Shown here piece after piece: positions 9,056 through 18,500 of a stretch of DNA of 50,663 nt. Origin of the DNA: Nevskiaceae bacterium (GTDB taxonomy: Bacteria > Pseudomonadota > Gammaproteobacteria > Nevskiales > Nevskiaceae); contig SSEB01000017.1 in assembly GCA_008012115.1 (NCBI GenBank), positions 1 through 50,663 on the forward strand, in the 5' to 3' direction. The notes under the pieces are model-generated. The model did not search any database. It worked only from the letters and a program-made list of their open reading frames with translations, and was not told the DNA's origin. The first letter of the stretch is position 1. Every line of letters starts with the position of its first letter. The position numbers and the translations under genes were made by a program.

Positions 9056-9934
9056 TCAACTGCGGGCTTGCGGCAGCACGCGCATCAGGTTTTCCTGCGC
9101 GATGCTGGCGACCAGCCGGCCCTGGCGATCGAAGATCTCGCCGCGCGAGAGGCCGCGCGCAGATTGCGCGGTGGGGCTGTCCATCGCGTACAGCAGCCAG
9201 TCGTCGGCGCGCAGCGGGCGGTGGAACCACACCGCGTGGTCGATGCTGGCGACCGCCATCTTCGGGTCGAACCAGGATTTGCCGTGCGGCCGCATCGCGG
9301 TGGACAGCAGGTTGAAGTCGGAGGCATAGGCCAGCACGCACTGATGCAGCATCGGGTCGTCCGGCAAGCGGCCGGCGGCGCGGAACCAGATGTACTGGCG
9401 CGGCTCGCGCTGCTCCGGCGCCAGCGGATTCCACGGCTGCACGCGGCGGAACTCGATCGCCAGCTGGCGCGTCAGCGCCTCGCGCACGCGCTCCGGCACG
9501 CTGCCGGCCTTGGCCAGCCACTGCTCGTGCAGCGCTTCCTCGGTCGCCAGCGATTCCGGCGGCGGCACTTCCGGCATCGTCACCTGGTGCTCGAGACCCG
9601 GCTCCTCCTTCTGGAACGAGGCCATCATCGACAGGATCGGCTGGCCGAACTGAATGGCCTGCACGCGGCGCGTGGTGAAGCTGTTGCCGTCGCGCACGCG
9701 GTCCACCTCGTAAACGATGGGCGTGGCCATGTCGCCGGGACGCAGGAAGTAGGCGTGCAGCGAATGCGGAATGCCGCGCTCGACCGTGCGGCTGGCCGCG
9801 ACCAGGGCCTGGCCGATGACCTGGCCGCCGAATACGCTGCGGCCGCCAAGATCGCGCGACGGTCCGCGGAACAGGTTGTACTCCAGCGTTTCCAGGTCCA
9901 GCAGATGGATGAGGTCTTGCAGTTGGCGGTTCAT
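9056..9934 (-). CDS. tesB: Acyl-CoA thioesterase II
   Basis: A 292-residue double-hotdog thioesterase that hydrolyses medium- and long-chain acyl-CoA to free fatty acid and CoA in the cytoplasm. The N-terminal half has the conserved NLFRGPSRDLGGRSVFGGQVIGQAL and the second hotdog has ASIDHAVWFHRP and SIAQENLMR. The Asp in DHAVWFH, the Ser/Thr in MDSPTAQS and the Gln in SIAQE match the Asp/Thr/Gln catalytic set of E. coli TesB. I chose the ATG at 9934 (MNRQLQDLIHLLDLE); longer in-frame extensions are not conserved. Confidence 0.93.
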   Translation of the reverse strand: MNRQLQDLIHLLDLETLEYNLFRGPSRDLGGRSVFGGQVIGQALVAASRTVERGIPHSLHAYFLRPGDMATPIVYEVDRVRDGNSFTTRRVQAIQFGQPILSMMASFQKEEPGLEHQVTMPEVPPPESLATEEALHEQWLAKAGSVPERVREALTRQLAIEFRRVQPWNPLAPEQREPRQYIWFRAAGRLPDDPMLHQCVLAYASDFNLLSTAMRPHGKSWFDPKMAVASIDHAVWFHRPLRADDWLLYAMDSPTAQSARGLSRGEIFDRQGRLVASIAQENLMRVLPQARS

Positions 9935-10072
9935 CGGCGGCGGCGTGTCGGCAATGGGGGCACACGCCGTAGGCGATGCGCGGCTCATTTTAGCCGCTAA
10001 CGCCCGCCCGCTGGCGCGGGTCGGGTAGGGCGCGCCATGCGACAATTCGCGCCTGCTCGCCGTCGCCCCGCC

Positions 10073-10351
10073 ATGAACTGTCGTCCCCATTGCGGCGCCT
10101 GCTGTATCGCGCCCTCGATTTCCTCGCCGATCCCCGGCATGCCGGACGGCAAGCCGGCCGGGGTGCGCTGTGTGCAGCTCGACGATGCCCACCGCTGCCG
10201 GATTTTCGGCGACCCGCGCCGGCCGGCGGTCTGCAGCGGGCTGAGGCCCTCGACCGAGATGTGTGGCGACAGCCGCGAATACGCGCTGCGCCATCTCGAC
10301 GCGCTGGAGCGGTCCACCGCGCCCGGAGCGGACCGGCCCCGCCTGATATGA
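10073..10351 (+). CDS. YkgJ/YeiW-like cysteine cluster protein
   Basis: A 92-residue protein beginning [17 protein letters not shown] with the conserved C-x3-C-x2-CC cluster, then [25 protein letters not shown] and a final Cys in EMCGDS. Proteins of this family bind iron or zinc through these cysteines; the physiological role is unknown. An ATG at 10037 would add 12 unconserved residues. The stop codon lies inside the left arm of the long hairpin that precedes the SulP gene 37 bases downstream, so the two genes may be co-transcribed. Confidence 0.85.
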   Translation: MNCRPHCGACCIAPSISSPIPGMPDGKPAGVRCVQLDDAHRCRIFGDPRRPAVCSGLRPSTEMCGDSREYALRHLDALERSTAPGADRPRLI

Positions 10352-10388
10352 TCATGTTATTAACATCCAATGATCATATAGGCGGGCC
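10335..10388 (+). promoter_or_regulatory. Long inverted repeat covering the SulP ribosome binding site
   Basis: The left arm (10335-10354, GGCCCCGCCTGATATGATCAT) and the right arm (10370-10388, ATGATCATATAGGCGGGCC) are complementary over about 19 positions with two single-base bulges, around a 15-base loop containing GTTATTAAC. Each arm contains the self-complementary ATGATCAT. The right arm ends directly before the SulP ATG at 10389 and includes GGCGGG, the only ribosome-binding-site-like sequence. In RNA it would hide translation initiation; in DNA it would be a strong dyad operator. I cannot tell which applies. Confidence 0.65.
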
Positions 10389-12038
10389 ATGATCGCAGTC
10401 GTCACGGCGGCAAGGGCGGGGCTGTTCAAGCGCGAGCAATGGCTGCGCAACATCGTCGCCGGCGTCATCGTCGGCGTGGTGGCGCTGCCGCTGGCCATGG
10501 CCTTCGCCATCGCCTCGGGCGTGAAGCCGGAGCAGGGGCTGTACACGGCGATCATCGCCGGCGCGGCGGTGTCGCTGTTCGGCGGCAGCCGCATCCAGAT
10601 CGCCGGGCCGACCGGGGCCTTCATCGTCATCCTGGCGGGCATCACCGCCAAATTCGGCGTCGATGGCCTGCTGCTGGCCACGATGATGGCCGGCGCGATC
10701 CTGGTGCTGCTGGGCGTGGCGCGCTTCGGCAGCGTGATCCGCTTCATTCCCGATCCGGTGATCGCCGGCTTCACCGCCGGCATCGGCGTGATCATCTGGG
10801 TCGGCCAGTGGCGCGATTTCTTCGGGCTGCCCAAGGTCGGCGGCGAGCATTTCCACGACAAGCTGCTGCATCTGCTGGAAGCCTTGCCGCAACTGCATCC
10901 CGCCACCACCGCGCTGGCACTGCTGAGCCTGCTGCTGGCGATCTATGGTCCGCGGCTGCCCGGCTTTGCGCGCGTGCCTGGGCCGCTGATGGCGATGGTG
11001 GTGGCGACGGTGCTGCAGTCGGCGTTCCATTTCGACGGCGTGGCGACCATCGCCAGCGCCTTCGGCGGCATTCCGCGCGGCCTGCCGCACTGGGCGCCGC
11101 CGGCGATCAGCCTCGATCACCTGCTGACGCTGGTGCCGGCGGCCTTCGCCATCGCCATGCTCGGCGCCATCGAGTCGCTGCTGTCGGCGGTGGTGGCCGA
11201 TGGCATGGCCGGTACGCGCCACGATTCCAACCAGGAACTGATCGGTCAGGGCATCGCCAACCTGCTGACGCCGCTGTTCGGCGGCTTCGCCGCCACCGGC
11301 GCCATCGCGCGCACCGCCACCAACATCCGCAATGGCGCCACCGGGCCGCTGGCCGGGCTGGTGCACTCCCTGACCCTGGTGCTGATCCTGCTGTTCCTGG
11401 CGCCGCTGGCGGCGCAGATTCCGCTGTGCGCGCTCTCGGCGATCCTGTTCGTGGTGGCCTGGAACATGAGCGAGGCGCGGCATTTCCTGCGCATCGCGCG
11501 CACGGCGCCGCGCGCCGATGTCGTCATCCTGATGATCACCTTCGGCCTGACGGTGTTCGCCGACCTGGTGATCGCCGTCAACATCGGCGTGATCCTGGCG
11601 ATGCTGCATTTCGTGCGCCGCATGGCCTCGTCGGTCGACGTGCTGCATCTCGACGCATCGCAGTTGCAGGCGGAACTGAACGCCAGCGGCCGCGCGCGTC
11701 TGCCGGACGGCGTGCTGGTCTACAGCATCGAGGGGCCTTTCTTCTTCGGTGCGGTGGAGAGTCTCGAGCGCGTATTGCAGCGGACGCACAGCGATCCGCG
11801 CGCGGTGGTCATCCGCCTGCTGCGCGTGCCGTTCATGGACTACACCGGCCTGCAGGCGCTGGAGGAAGCCATCGGCAATTTCGAGAAGCGTGGGGTGCGC
11901 GTGGTCCTGTGCGAGGCCAGCCCGCGCGTGCTGCGCAAGCTGGTGCGCGCAGGGCTGGTGCGGCGCGAAGCGCGGCCGCTGCCGTATTTCCGCGATTTCG
12001 AGAGCGCGCTGGCGGACATCGAGGCGCCGGCGGCCTGA
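10389..12038 (+). CDS. SulP family anion transporter with STAS domain
   Basis: A 549-residue inner-membrane protein of the SLC26/SulP family. The membrane domain spans residues about 15-415 with the conserved start VGVVALPLAMAFAIASGVKPEQGLY, GGSRIQIAGPTGAF and the pre-STAS block LTVFADLVIAVNIGVILAMLHFVRRM. A cytoplasmic STAS domain follows (VLVYSIEGPFFFGAVESLERVL, VIRLLRVPFMDYTGLQALEEAI). Family members move sulfate, bicarbonate or dicarboxylates (DauA of E. coli); the substrate is undetermined. Translation starts directly after a long inverted repeat, so expression is probably regulated there. The stop lies 4 bases from the convergent CopG-type gene. Confidence 0.92.
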   Translation: MIAVVTAARAGLFKREQWLRNIVAGVIVGVVALPLAMAFAIASGVKPEQGLYTAIIAGAAVSLFGGSRIQIAGPTGAFIVILAGITAKFGVDGLLLATMMAGAILVLLGVARFGSVIRFIPDPVIAGFTAGIGVIIWVGQWRDFFGLPKVGGEHFHDKLLHLLEALPQLHPATTALALLSLLLAIYGPRLPGFARVPGPLMAMVVATVLQSAFHFDGVATIASAFGGIPRGLPHWAPPAISLDHLLTLVPAAFAIAMLGAIESLLSAVVADGMAGTRHDSNQELIGQGIANLLTPLFGGFAATGAIARTATNIRNGATGPLAGLVHSLTLVLILLFLAPLAAQIPLCALSAILFVVAWNMSEARHFLRIARTAPRADVVILMITFGLTVFADLVIAVNIGVILAMLHFVRRMASSVDVLHLDASQLQAELNASGRARLPDGVLVYSIEGPFFFGAVESLERVLQRTHSDPRAVVIRLLRVPFMDYTGLQALEEAIGNFEKRGVRVVLCEASPRVLRKLVRAGLVRREARPLPYFRDFESALADIEAPAA

Positions 12039-12042
12039 AACC

Positions 12043-12228
12043 TCAGCGGCGCGCGGTCTTGGCGGCGGGTTTGGTGGCGTAGCTGACGCCGTGCTGTTCG
12101 AGGTAGTCGCGGATCAGCTGGCGCACCACTTGCGAGGGCGTCAGGTCCTGCTGCGCGCACAGCGTTTCGAACGCTTTCTTCTTCGCGGGATCGACCAGGA
12201 GGGTCAGACGGGCGGTCTTGGATTCCAT
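12043..12228 (-). CDS. CopG-type ribbon-helix-helix protein
   Basis: A 61-residue protein with the ribbon-helix-helix pattern: a beta strand TARLTLLVDP, helix AKKKAFETLCAQQDL and helix TPSQVVRQLIRDYLEQHGVS, then a basic tail KPAAKTARR. Such proteins bind DNA as dimers, often regulating their own gene or a toxin. No toxin partner is adjacent. It is convergent with the SulP gene and divergent from the cyclase fusion gene, whose promoter region it could control. Confidence 0.8.
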   Translation of the reverse strand: MESKTARLTLLVDPAKKKAFETLCAQQDLTPSQVVRQLIRDYLEQHGVSYATKPAAKTARR

Positions 12229-12307
12229 CGCTGCAGAATATCATGCAGCCACTGCCGTCCGACGGACGCGCATTGACCGCCGCGCAGGCGCTGTCTAGTC
12301 TCGCCGC

Positions 12308-13696
12308 ATGCCGCCACCCCAGACCCGTTACGCCCGCGCCGGCGAGGCCTTCATCGCTTATCAGGTCGTGGGCGAGGGGCCCATCGATCTGGTCTACACC
12401 GGCGGCGTCGTCACCCAGCTCGACCTGCTGTGGGATTTCCCCGAGATCGAGCGCTTCCTCAATCGCCTCGCGTCATTCAGCCGTCTGATCCTGTTCGACC
12501 GTCGCGGCACTGGGCTGTCCGACCGCACGCCGGCCTCGTCGGTGCCGACGCTGCAGGACTGGGCGGAAGACCTGCGCATCGTGCTCGATGCGGTGGAGTC
12601 GCCGCGCGCGGCGCTGTTCGCCGAGCGCGACGCCGGGCAGGCGGCGATGCTGTTCGCGGCGGATCACCCGGAGCGCGTGACGGCGCTGATCCTGTCCAAC
12701 ACCACCGCGCGTTACGCGCGGGCGCCGGACTATCCCTTCGGCCAGCCGCCGGAGTTTGCCGAACAGATGTACCGCACGGTGCTGGAGCACTGGGGCACGG
12801 ATCGCATGGCGGCGGTGGCGGTGCCCAGCCGCGCCGGCGACGAGAACTTCGCGCGCATGTCGGCGCGCTACCAGCGCGCGGCGGCGACGCCACGGGTGGC
12901 GGCCGAGAGCCTGCGCTACGGCAGCACGCTCGATGTGCGTCACCTGCTGCCGTCGATCCGCTGCCCGACGCTGGTAATGCACCGCAAGAACTATCCCTTT
13001 CTCAACCCCAGCCACGCCGCCTACCTGCAGCAGAACATCGCCGGTGCGCGCGGCGTTGGCGTCGACGGCGCCGATGCCTTCTACGCCTACGGCAAGGCCG
13101 AGGAGGCGTTGGGGCACATCGAGGAATTCCTCACCGGCTCGCGCGAGCGCACGTACGCCGAGCAGGTGCTGCTGACCGTGCTGTTCGCCGATATCGCCGG
13201 CTCCACCGAACTGGCCGCCAAGCTCGGTGACAGCGCCTGGCGTGACCTGCTGCAGCGCTTTCACGGTGAGGTGCGCAAGCAACTGCTGCGCTTCCACGGG
13301 CGCGAGATCGACACCAGCGGTGATGGTTTCTTCATGAGCTTCGACACACCGGCGCGGGCGCTGCGCGCCGCGGTGGCGATCCGCGAAGAAGCGACGGCGC
13401 TGGGCCTGCACATCCGCTGCGGCGTGCACGCCGGCGAGTGCGAGCAGGCCGGCACTGCGCTGCGCGGCCTCACCGTGCACATCGGCGCGCGCGTGCTGGC
13501 TGAAGCGGACGCTGACGAGATCTGGGCTTCGCGCACGGTCAAGGATCTGGTCATTGGCGCTCCCTTCGAGTTCAAGGACGAAGGCTCCTACGAGCTCAAG
13601 GGCGTGCCCGGCCACTGGCGGCTGTACTCGCTGTCGGCGGCGGGCTCCGGCGACGACGACAAGGATCGCGGACGGCTGTTGCGCCGGCGGCGTTGA
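12308..13696 (+). CDS. Alpha/beta-hydrolase-like / class III nucleotide cyclase fusion
   Basis: A 462-residue fusion. Residues about 5-275 have the alpha/beta hydrolase fold (LILFDRRGTGLSDR, then TLVMHRKNYPFLNP). The nucleophile elbow, normally G-x-S-x-G, reads FAERDAG (residues 104-110), so the catalytic serine is missing and this half is probably a sensor. Residues about 286-450 are a class III cyclase domain: LLTVLFADIAGSTELAAKLGD and DTSGDGFFMSFD supply the two metal-binding aspartates. The usual Asn of the transition-state pair (VN-x3-R) is His in TVHIGARV, so activity needs testing. Product (cAMP or cGMP) cannot be decided. A cyclase is notable in a window with a Crp/Fnr regulator and a double cNMP-domain oxidoreductase. 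Confidence 0.85.
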   Translation: MPPPQTRYARAGEAFIAYQVVGEGPIDLVYTGGVVTQLDLLWDFPEIERFLNRLASFSRLILFDRRGTGLSDRTPASSVPTLQDWAEDLRIVLDAVESPRAALFAERDAGQAAMLFAADHPERVTALILSNTTARYARAPDYPFGQPPEFAEQMYRTVLEHWGTDRMAAVAVPSRAGDENFARMSARYQRAAATPRVAAESLRYGSTLDVRHLLPSIRCPTLVMHRKNYPFLNPSHAAYLQQNIAGARGVGVDGADAFYAYGKAEEALGHIEEFLTGSRERTYAEQVLLTVLFADIAGSTELAAKLGDSAWRDLLQRFHGEVRKQLLRFHGREIDTSGDGFFMSFDTPARALRAAVAIREEATALGLHIRCGVHAGECEQAGTALRGLTVHIGARVLAEADADEIWASRTVKDLVIGAPFEFKDEGSYELKGVPGHWRLYSLSAAGSGDDDKDRGRLLRRRR

Positions 13697-13727
13697 GTGG
13701 AGCGAAATTCCGACGCATTCCAGCGTC

Positions 13728-13839
13728 CTCCATTTTTTTAGTGGCGACGAAGATCATCAAGTTATATTTAATCTATAGATATATATTTTTATATATAATT
13801 TATAACTAAATTCCCATCGCAAGTGCCAGGAGCGGGTGG
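13728..13839. repeat. 112-bp dyad element, copy 3 (E3), left arm lost
   Basis: The right arm AGCGGGTGG is intact at 13831-13839, TAAC lies at 13803-13806 and GTTA at 13761-13764, all at the same offsets as in the other copies. The left arm position (13728-13736) reads CTCCATTTT and no longer matches. The 46 bases from GTTA to TAAC are A/T with dyad matches at 15 of 21 positions. GGCGACGA near 13743 is shared with copy E4 at nearly the same offset. The element lies just downstream of the cyclase fusion gene and upstream of the multiheme locus. Confidence 0.78.
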
Positions 13840-14150
13840 TGCCTGAGATGGGTTTTTCGACGGTGCCGATCGGATTTCTGCTTGGGAATGCCGGCGTCGC
13901 GCGCGCAGCGCCGATGGCTGTGTGCTGAAAATGATCGAGACCGCCCGGCTGACGGATCGTTGGCGGCGATACCGCCGACGTCGCCCATGTGGCGTGTTTG
14001 GATCTTTTCTCCGGGCCGATCTGGAAAGACAGCGTTCTGTCTCCAGCGGGAGATGCCACAGGCCCAAACGCATGCGTTTTGAATGCGCCGGCTGTATCCG
14101 TATAACATGCGGCACTTGTCAGAAAAACGCGGGCGAGGCGCCGTACACGT
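13840..14150. other. Upstream region of the convergent cytochrome gene
   Basis: I see no gene here. The stretch holds a promoter at 14079-14106 and an imperfect inverted repeat, GGCGG-cgata-CCGCC with flanking CGT/ACG, near 13961-13983, which could be an operator. The rest is unremarkable. Confidence 0.5.
14079..14106 (+). promoter_or_regulatory. Sigma-70-type promoter for the pentaheme cytochrome gene
   Basis: TTGAAT (14079-14084) and TATAAC (14101-14106) are separated by 16 bases. They match the -35 and -10 consensus at four and five of six positions. Transcription would start near 14113, giving a leader of about 40 bases before the cytochrome start codon. Confidence 0.6.
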
Positions 14151-15494
14151 ATGCGGGGTATGCAAAAGCGTATCGTGTACTGGCTTGCCGCGGCGCTGCT
14201 GTCGCCGGCCTCGCTATTGGCTGCGCCGACGGTAGTCGGGCGCGACGACCAGCATCTCGGCGTCGCCAGCTGCGCGGGCAACACTTGCCATGGCTCAACC
14301 CGTCCGTTCAAGGACAGCAAAATCCGCCAGGACGAATACTTTGTCTGGCAGCGCAAGGACGCTCATGCCCAGGCCTGGCTCACGCTGACTTCCGAGCGTT
14401 CTGAGGCTATCGCGCGCAGGCTCGGCTTGGGCCCCGCAGAGCAGGCCCAGGAATGCCTGGTGTGCCACGCCGAAAGTGCTTCGCAGCGCGGTCCGCGTTA
14501 CCAGGTGTCCGACGGTATTGGCTGCGAAGCCTGTCATGGCGCCGCCGAGCGCTGGATCGAACCGCACGCCAAGGGCTTCCACTCGCTCGATGAGCGTCTC
14601 GAGGCCGGTCTGTATCCGACCTGGGACGTGCATGCCCGTGCCAAGTTGTGCGCGAGCTGCCACAGCGGCGACCCACAGCACCCGATGACCCACGCCATCA
14701 TGGCTGCGGGCCATCCGCCTATTCTGTTCGAGCTGGACACCTTCCAGGCGTTGACACCGCCACACTGGCAGATCGACGAAGACTATGTCCGACGCAAGGG
14801 GCCGCAGGATCCGGCGCGCAACTGGATCGTTGGCCAGGTCGCCGCGTCCATAGCCTTGCTCGAGAACCTCGCCGGCCCGCGGCTCGGCCACGGCATTTTT
14901 CCCGAACTGGCTTTTTTCGACTGCGATGCCTGCCACCATTCCATGAAAGCCGGCCGCGCGCGCGCCGAGCGCTCCGCCGGCCTGGCGCTCGGTAACGTCC
15001 CCGCTGCCGACGCGCCGTTGGTGATGCTGGGCCGCTGGCTCGACGTCGTCGAGCCCAGCCTCGGCGAGCGCTGGGATGACCAGTTGCGCCAATTCCACAT
15101 CGCTGGCAGCGCCGGCACCGAAGCCCTCCAGGCCCAGGCCAGGGCGATGCTGGCCGAGTTGCACCAGAGCGTCCTGCCCAAGACCGATGCCACGGTGCCA
15201 AGTGAATCCCTGCGACGGCTCATCGGTCGCATCGTCGCCGATGCCCGCCAGTCCCACAGCGGCGACTACGAGCACGCACAGCAGACCGCGATGGCTGTGT
15301 CCGTGCTGACCACCGCCTTGGTCGAGCGAGGGCACGCCGAGGTCAGCGACGCGCAGCGTGCTGCCGTCGATGCCCTCTACAACCAGGTACAGGATCGGGA
15401 TCGCTTCTCGGCCGGCAGCTACGCTGCGGCATTGGATCGGCTTTCCGGCGCCTTCCATGCCAGTGCGCCATCCGGTATCGCCGGATCCCCTTGA
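14151..15494 (+). CDS. Periplasmic multiheme cytochrome c (five heme-binding motifs)
   Basis: A 447-residue exported protein with a signal peptide (VYWLAAALLSPASLLAAPT). It has four CxxCH motifs (CLVCH, CEACH, CASCH, CDACH) and, first in order, CAGNTCH (residues 41-47), a C-x4-CH variant that can also bind heme. The His-rich spacing resembles the cytochrome c554 / hydroxylamine oxidoreductase-like group. The last 200 residues lack cysteines and are helical. The ATG at 14160 is an alternative start. The gene has its own promoter and is convergent with the six-gene multiheme operon, with 25 bases between the stops. It is probably a periplasmic or secreted electron carrier or reductase of the same system. 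Confidence 0.85.
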   Translation: MRGMQKRIVYWLAAALLSPASLLAAPTVVGRDDQHLGVASCAGNTCHGSTRPFKDSKIRQDEYFVWQRKDAHAQAWLTLTSERSEAIARRLGLGPAEQAQECLVCHAESASQRGPRYQVSDGIGCEACHGAAERWIEPHAKGFHSLDERLEAGLYPTWDVHARAKLCASCHSGDPQHPMTHAIMAAGHPPILFELDTFQALTPPHWQIDEDYVRRKGPQDPARNWIVGQVAASIALLENLAGPRLGHGIFPELAFFDCDACHHSMKAGRARAERSAGLALGNVPAADAPLVMLGRWLDVVEPSLGERWDDQLRQFHIAGSAGTEALQAQARAMLAELHQSVLPKTDATVPSESLRRLIGRIVADARQSHSGDYEHAQQTAMAVSVLTTALVERGHAEVSDAQRAAVDALYNQVQDRDRFSAGSYAAALDRLSGAFHASAPSGIAGSP

Positions 15495-15519
15495 GCGAAT
15501 AAAGGGCCGTATCCCGGAG

Positions 15520-18500
15520 TTACGGTTGCCCCTTGCCGGAAACACCGGCTCCGGTGGTCGGTGCATGCCGCGGCATGACGGGTTGCTCGACTTCGTCGCG
15601 CACGAACCAGGGCGCGCCGTCCAGTTTGAGGTACAGCCTCTGCATTTCCTCTGCATTGAACGGCCGCGATCCGATGCGTCCGAAAACGGCGATCTGGCCA
15701 CCGGTCTCGTCCACAGCGCGGTCTCTTTCCAGACCCTTGGACAGCGACAAGGCGGGCTGTGCGGTCTTGAAGTGCGCGATCCACACCGGCTTGGGGTCGG
15801 GCGAGAAGCCATAGAACTTGGGCTGCGTGTCGGGCGCAGTGAGCTGCAGCACATGCAGGCCATTTCGGCCATCGGCGACGTAGGCGAACAGCGAGGCGTT
15901 GGTCGAGCCGATCACCACGTCGTGGGCGTCGTTGATCTTGCCATCAGCAGTGTAGAGCTGGTGGAGCTTCGGCTTCTCCGGATTCTCGACATCGACGATC
16001 GCCAGGCCCTGCGCGCCGGCCGCGACGTAGGCGAAGGTGCGTGCCACGTAGACGCGATGCGCGTCGCCGAGCGGTACTGCGGCGTTCTCGATCAAACGCG
16101 GCGCGTCGGGATGGGTGATATCCACCACTTGCAGGCCCTTGCCGGTTGCGGCGAACAGGTAGCGGAACTGCACGAAGGTCGCGCGGAGATCCTGGATCGG
16201 CAATGTGGCCGCCACCTTTGGTGAGAGTGGATCGGCGAGGTTGAGCACGATCAGTCCGGCATCGGCAGCGACGTACACCCAGTCACCGGCGACAGTCAGA
16301 TGGCGTGCGCCGCGCAGCAGACCACCGGGGTTGAACGTGAGTTGGCGGGTGAGGAAGTTATTGCGCGGCTCGCCGTCCTGCAGGGTGTCCACGTTGGTCA
16401 GGATCAGGCCCTCAACGCTGTCGGTGATCAGCGCGTAATGGTAGATGGGGTGGATCGCCTGCTCCTGGTTTTCCTGCTGCATCCTGGGTGTGTTGCGCAG
16501 GAGGTTCATGGGCTGGTTGGTCGGCAGCGCCACGCAGGTCGCATTCTCGGAAGAGATATGCGTGTCGTGGCCGAGCGGCGAGAACGGCGCTGTGATGATC
16601 TTCTCCGACACGCCCTTGTTGCCGATGCTGGCGACATCGTAGGCCTGCATACCCCGCTTGCCCTGGGCGACGTACAGGTATTCGCCGCGTAGTTGCAGGC
16701 AACCGACGGCGTCGCCGGTGGCATGCGTGTGCGCGGTCTGCAATTCGTGGCCGTTGGCCTCGTGCTTCGCGTACCAGTCGGGATAGGCGTAGCGATGGAG
16801 ATAGCTGCCAATGACCGCCTGTGGCTCATCCCATTCCGTGACCTGCACTGCGGCGATGCCGCCGTCCAGACCGGTGTAGGCGTGGTAGCCGACGAAGTTG
16901 ACGAAGCTGGTGCCCAGGCCAAGCAGCGAGGCCATCCAGGCATTGTTGTCGTTGGCGTTCGAGAGGTGGCAATCGCTGCAGGTCTTGGTCTCGACTGTGC
17001 GTTCGGTGTGCGGGTAATGCGGTGCGAAGGCTTGGCTGGAAAAGCCACTGGCCGCCACCGGCGGCTGTTGCACGTATATATGCTCGCGGTTGGCGTTGGT
17101 GGACGAAAGCACCAGTGCGGACGAGCTGCGGATTGGTGTCACGCGGTAGCCTTTGGCGGGGCCGTGCTTGCCGAGCATGAAGAAATCGTCGCGCGCAACC
17201 TGTGGGTTGTAGGTGGCGTAATTGCGTGATTCATCACCCTCGAAGTGGTTGCGCGGGGTCTTCCAGTTGGCCTGGATTGGCAGGTGGCAACCAAAGCAGG
17301 ACGTGGTCCAGGAGCTGTGGCAGCTGATGCACGTCATCTCGCTGTCCTGGTGTGCGCGCTGGCCGGGAGCCACATTGCTGCCCCAGGCGAACGTCTCGGT
17401 ATCGCGGCTCATCAGCTTGGCGCGCGCCGCTTTGGCGTTGTAGTCCTTGCTCTCGGGCGTGACCGTGTCCTTGACCAGATGCACGCGCCATTCGAGGTTT
17501 GGCGTCACTGCCGAGCGTTGCCACAGTTCATGGTTGCGCCATTCGAAGCGCTTGCGGCCGTCCTGGGTGCGCAGCACGGCAAGGTCGGTGCCGGCGGGTG
17601 GCGCTGGCGTCTGCGTGCCGTCGGCATGGGTGCAGACATAGGCCGGTACTGTGAGGCCGGGGATGTTCCCGGTCTTGATTGATGTGCCGGCCTGCAGCGT
17701 GGAGCCAGAGGGGCATTGGGGTGCCGGTGCGGCCGGACCCGAAGTGCGCAGCGTCGGGTATTGATCCACGGTGCCGTGACAGTCCTGGCAGTCGATCTCG
17801 ATGGCCTGCGCGACCTCGCCATAGATGTGGCCGTTGCCGTGTACGTCCTGGGCGAAGTGGCAGTCGGTGCACTGCATGCCCTTCTCGACGTGGACGGACA
17901 TGAGCTGCACGGCCTTGTGCGGGTTCTCGGGATCGAACTTGTGCGGGTCGTCGTCGGCAATCTTCCCGCCGTCCTTGTCCAGCAAAACGCCCTTGCGGTC
18001 GCGTTTGAAGATGGCGCGGAAATTCCAGCCATGGCCGTGATAGTCGGCGAACTGTGTGTCCTTGGCCTTGGGATTGACGTTGGTCCATACGTTCTTGAGG
18101 AATCCGGGATCTGACCACTTGCCGCGGATCGCCGCCTCCTCGGGATTGCGCGAGTTGATCTTGCGAATCTCGGTGTCGGTGGGATATCTCTGCTTTTCCG
18201 GCCACATCAGCGGTGCGTCGGACTCGTAGTCCCACATGGTGTAACCGAGCATGGAATTCAGAAAGATGTTCGGTTGGTGCATGTGGCAGACCATGCACTG
18301 CGAAGTCGGGATCGCACGCGTGAACGCGTGCCGGAGCGGATGGCCCGGTTGATCCCTGGGAATGGTGGGATCGACGGTCTGTGTGGTGCCGCCGTTGCCG
18401 AACTGTGCGTAAGGACCGGAGTGCAGCGGATCGCGGTCGTTGGCGTAGATCACATGGCAGCCGGAGCAGCCGCTGGAACGGTAGTCGCCAGGCTGGTCGT

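Noticed and set aside
10374..11789. 471-codon minus-strand frame opposite the SulP gene
   Set aside because: It is rich in His, Gln and Arg, has no recognisable domain, and lies opposite a well-conserved transporter.
13789..14356. Minus-strand open frames across the region before the pentaheme cytochrome gene
   Set aside because: They overlap repeat element E3 and the promoter, have no recognisable domain or ribosome binding site, and show no protein-like composition.
15734..15757. Separate mobile element within the LVIVD cytochrome gene
   Set aside because: The bases encoding the ALSLSKG segment resemble a common dispersed repeat, but the match is partial, short and in frame, so I treat it as part of the coding sequence.
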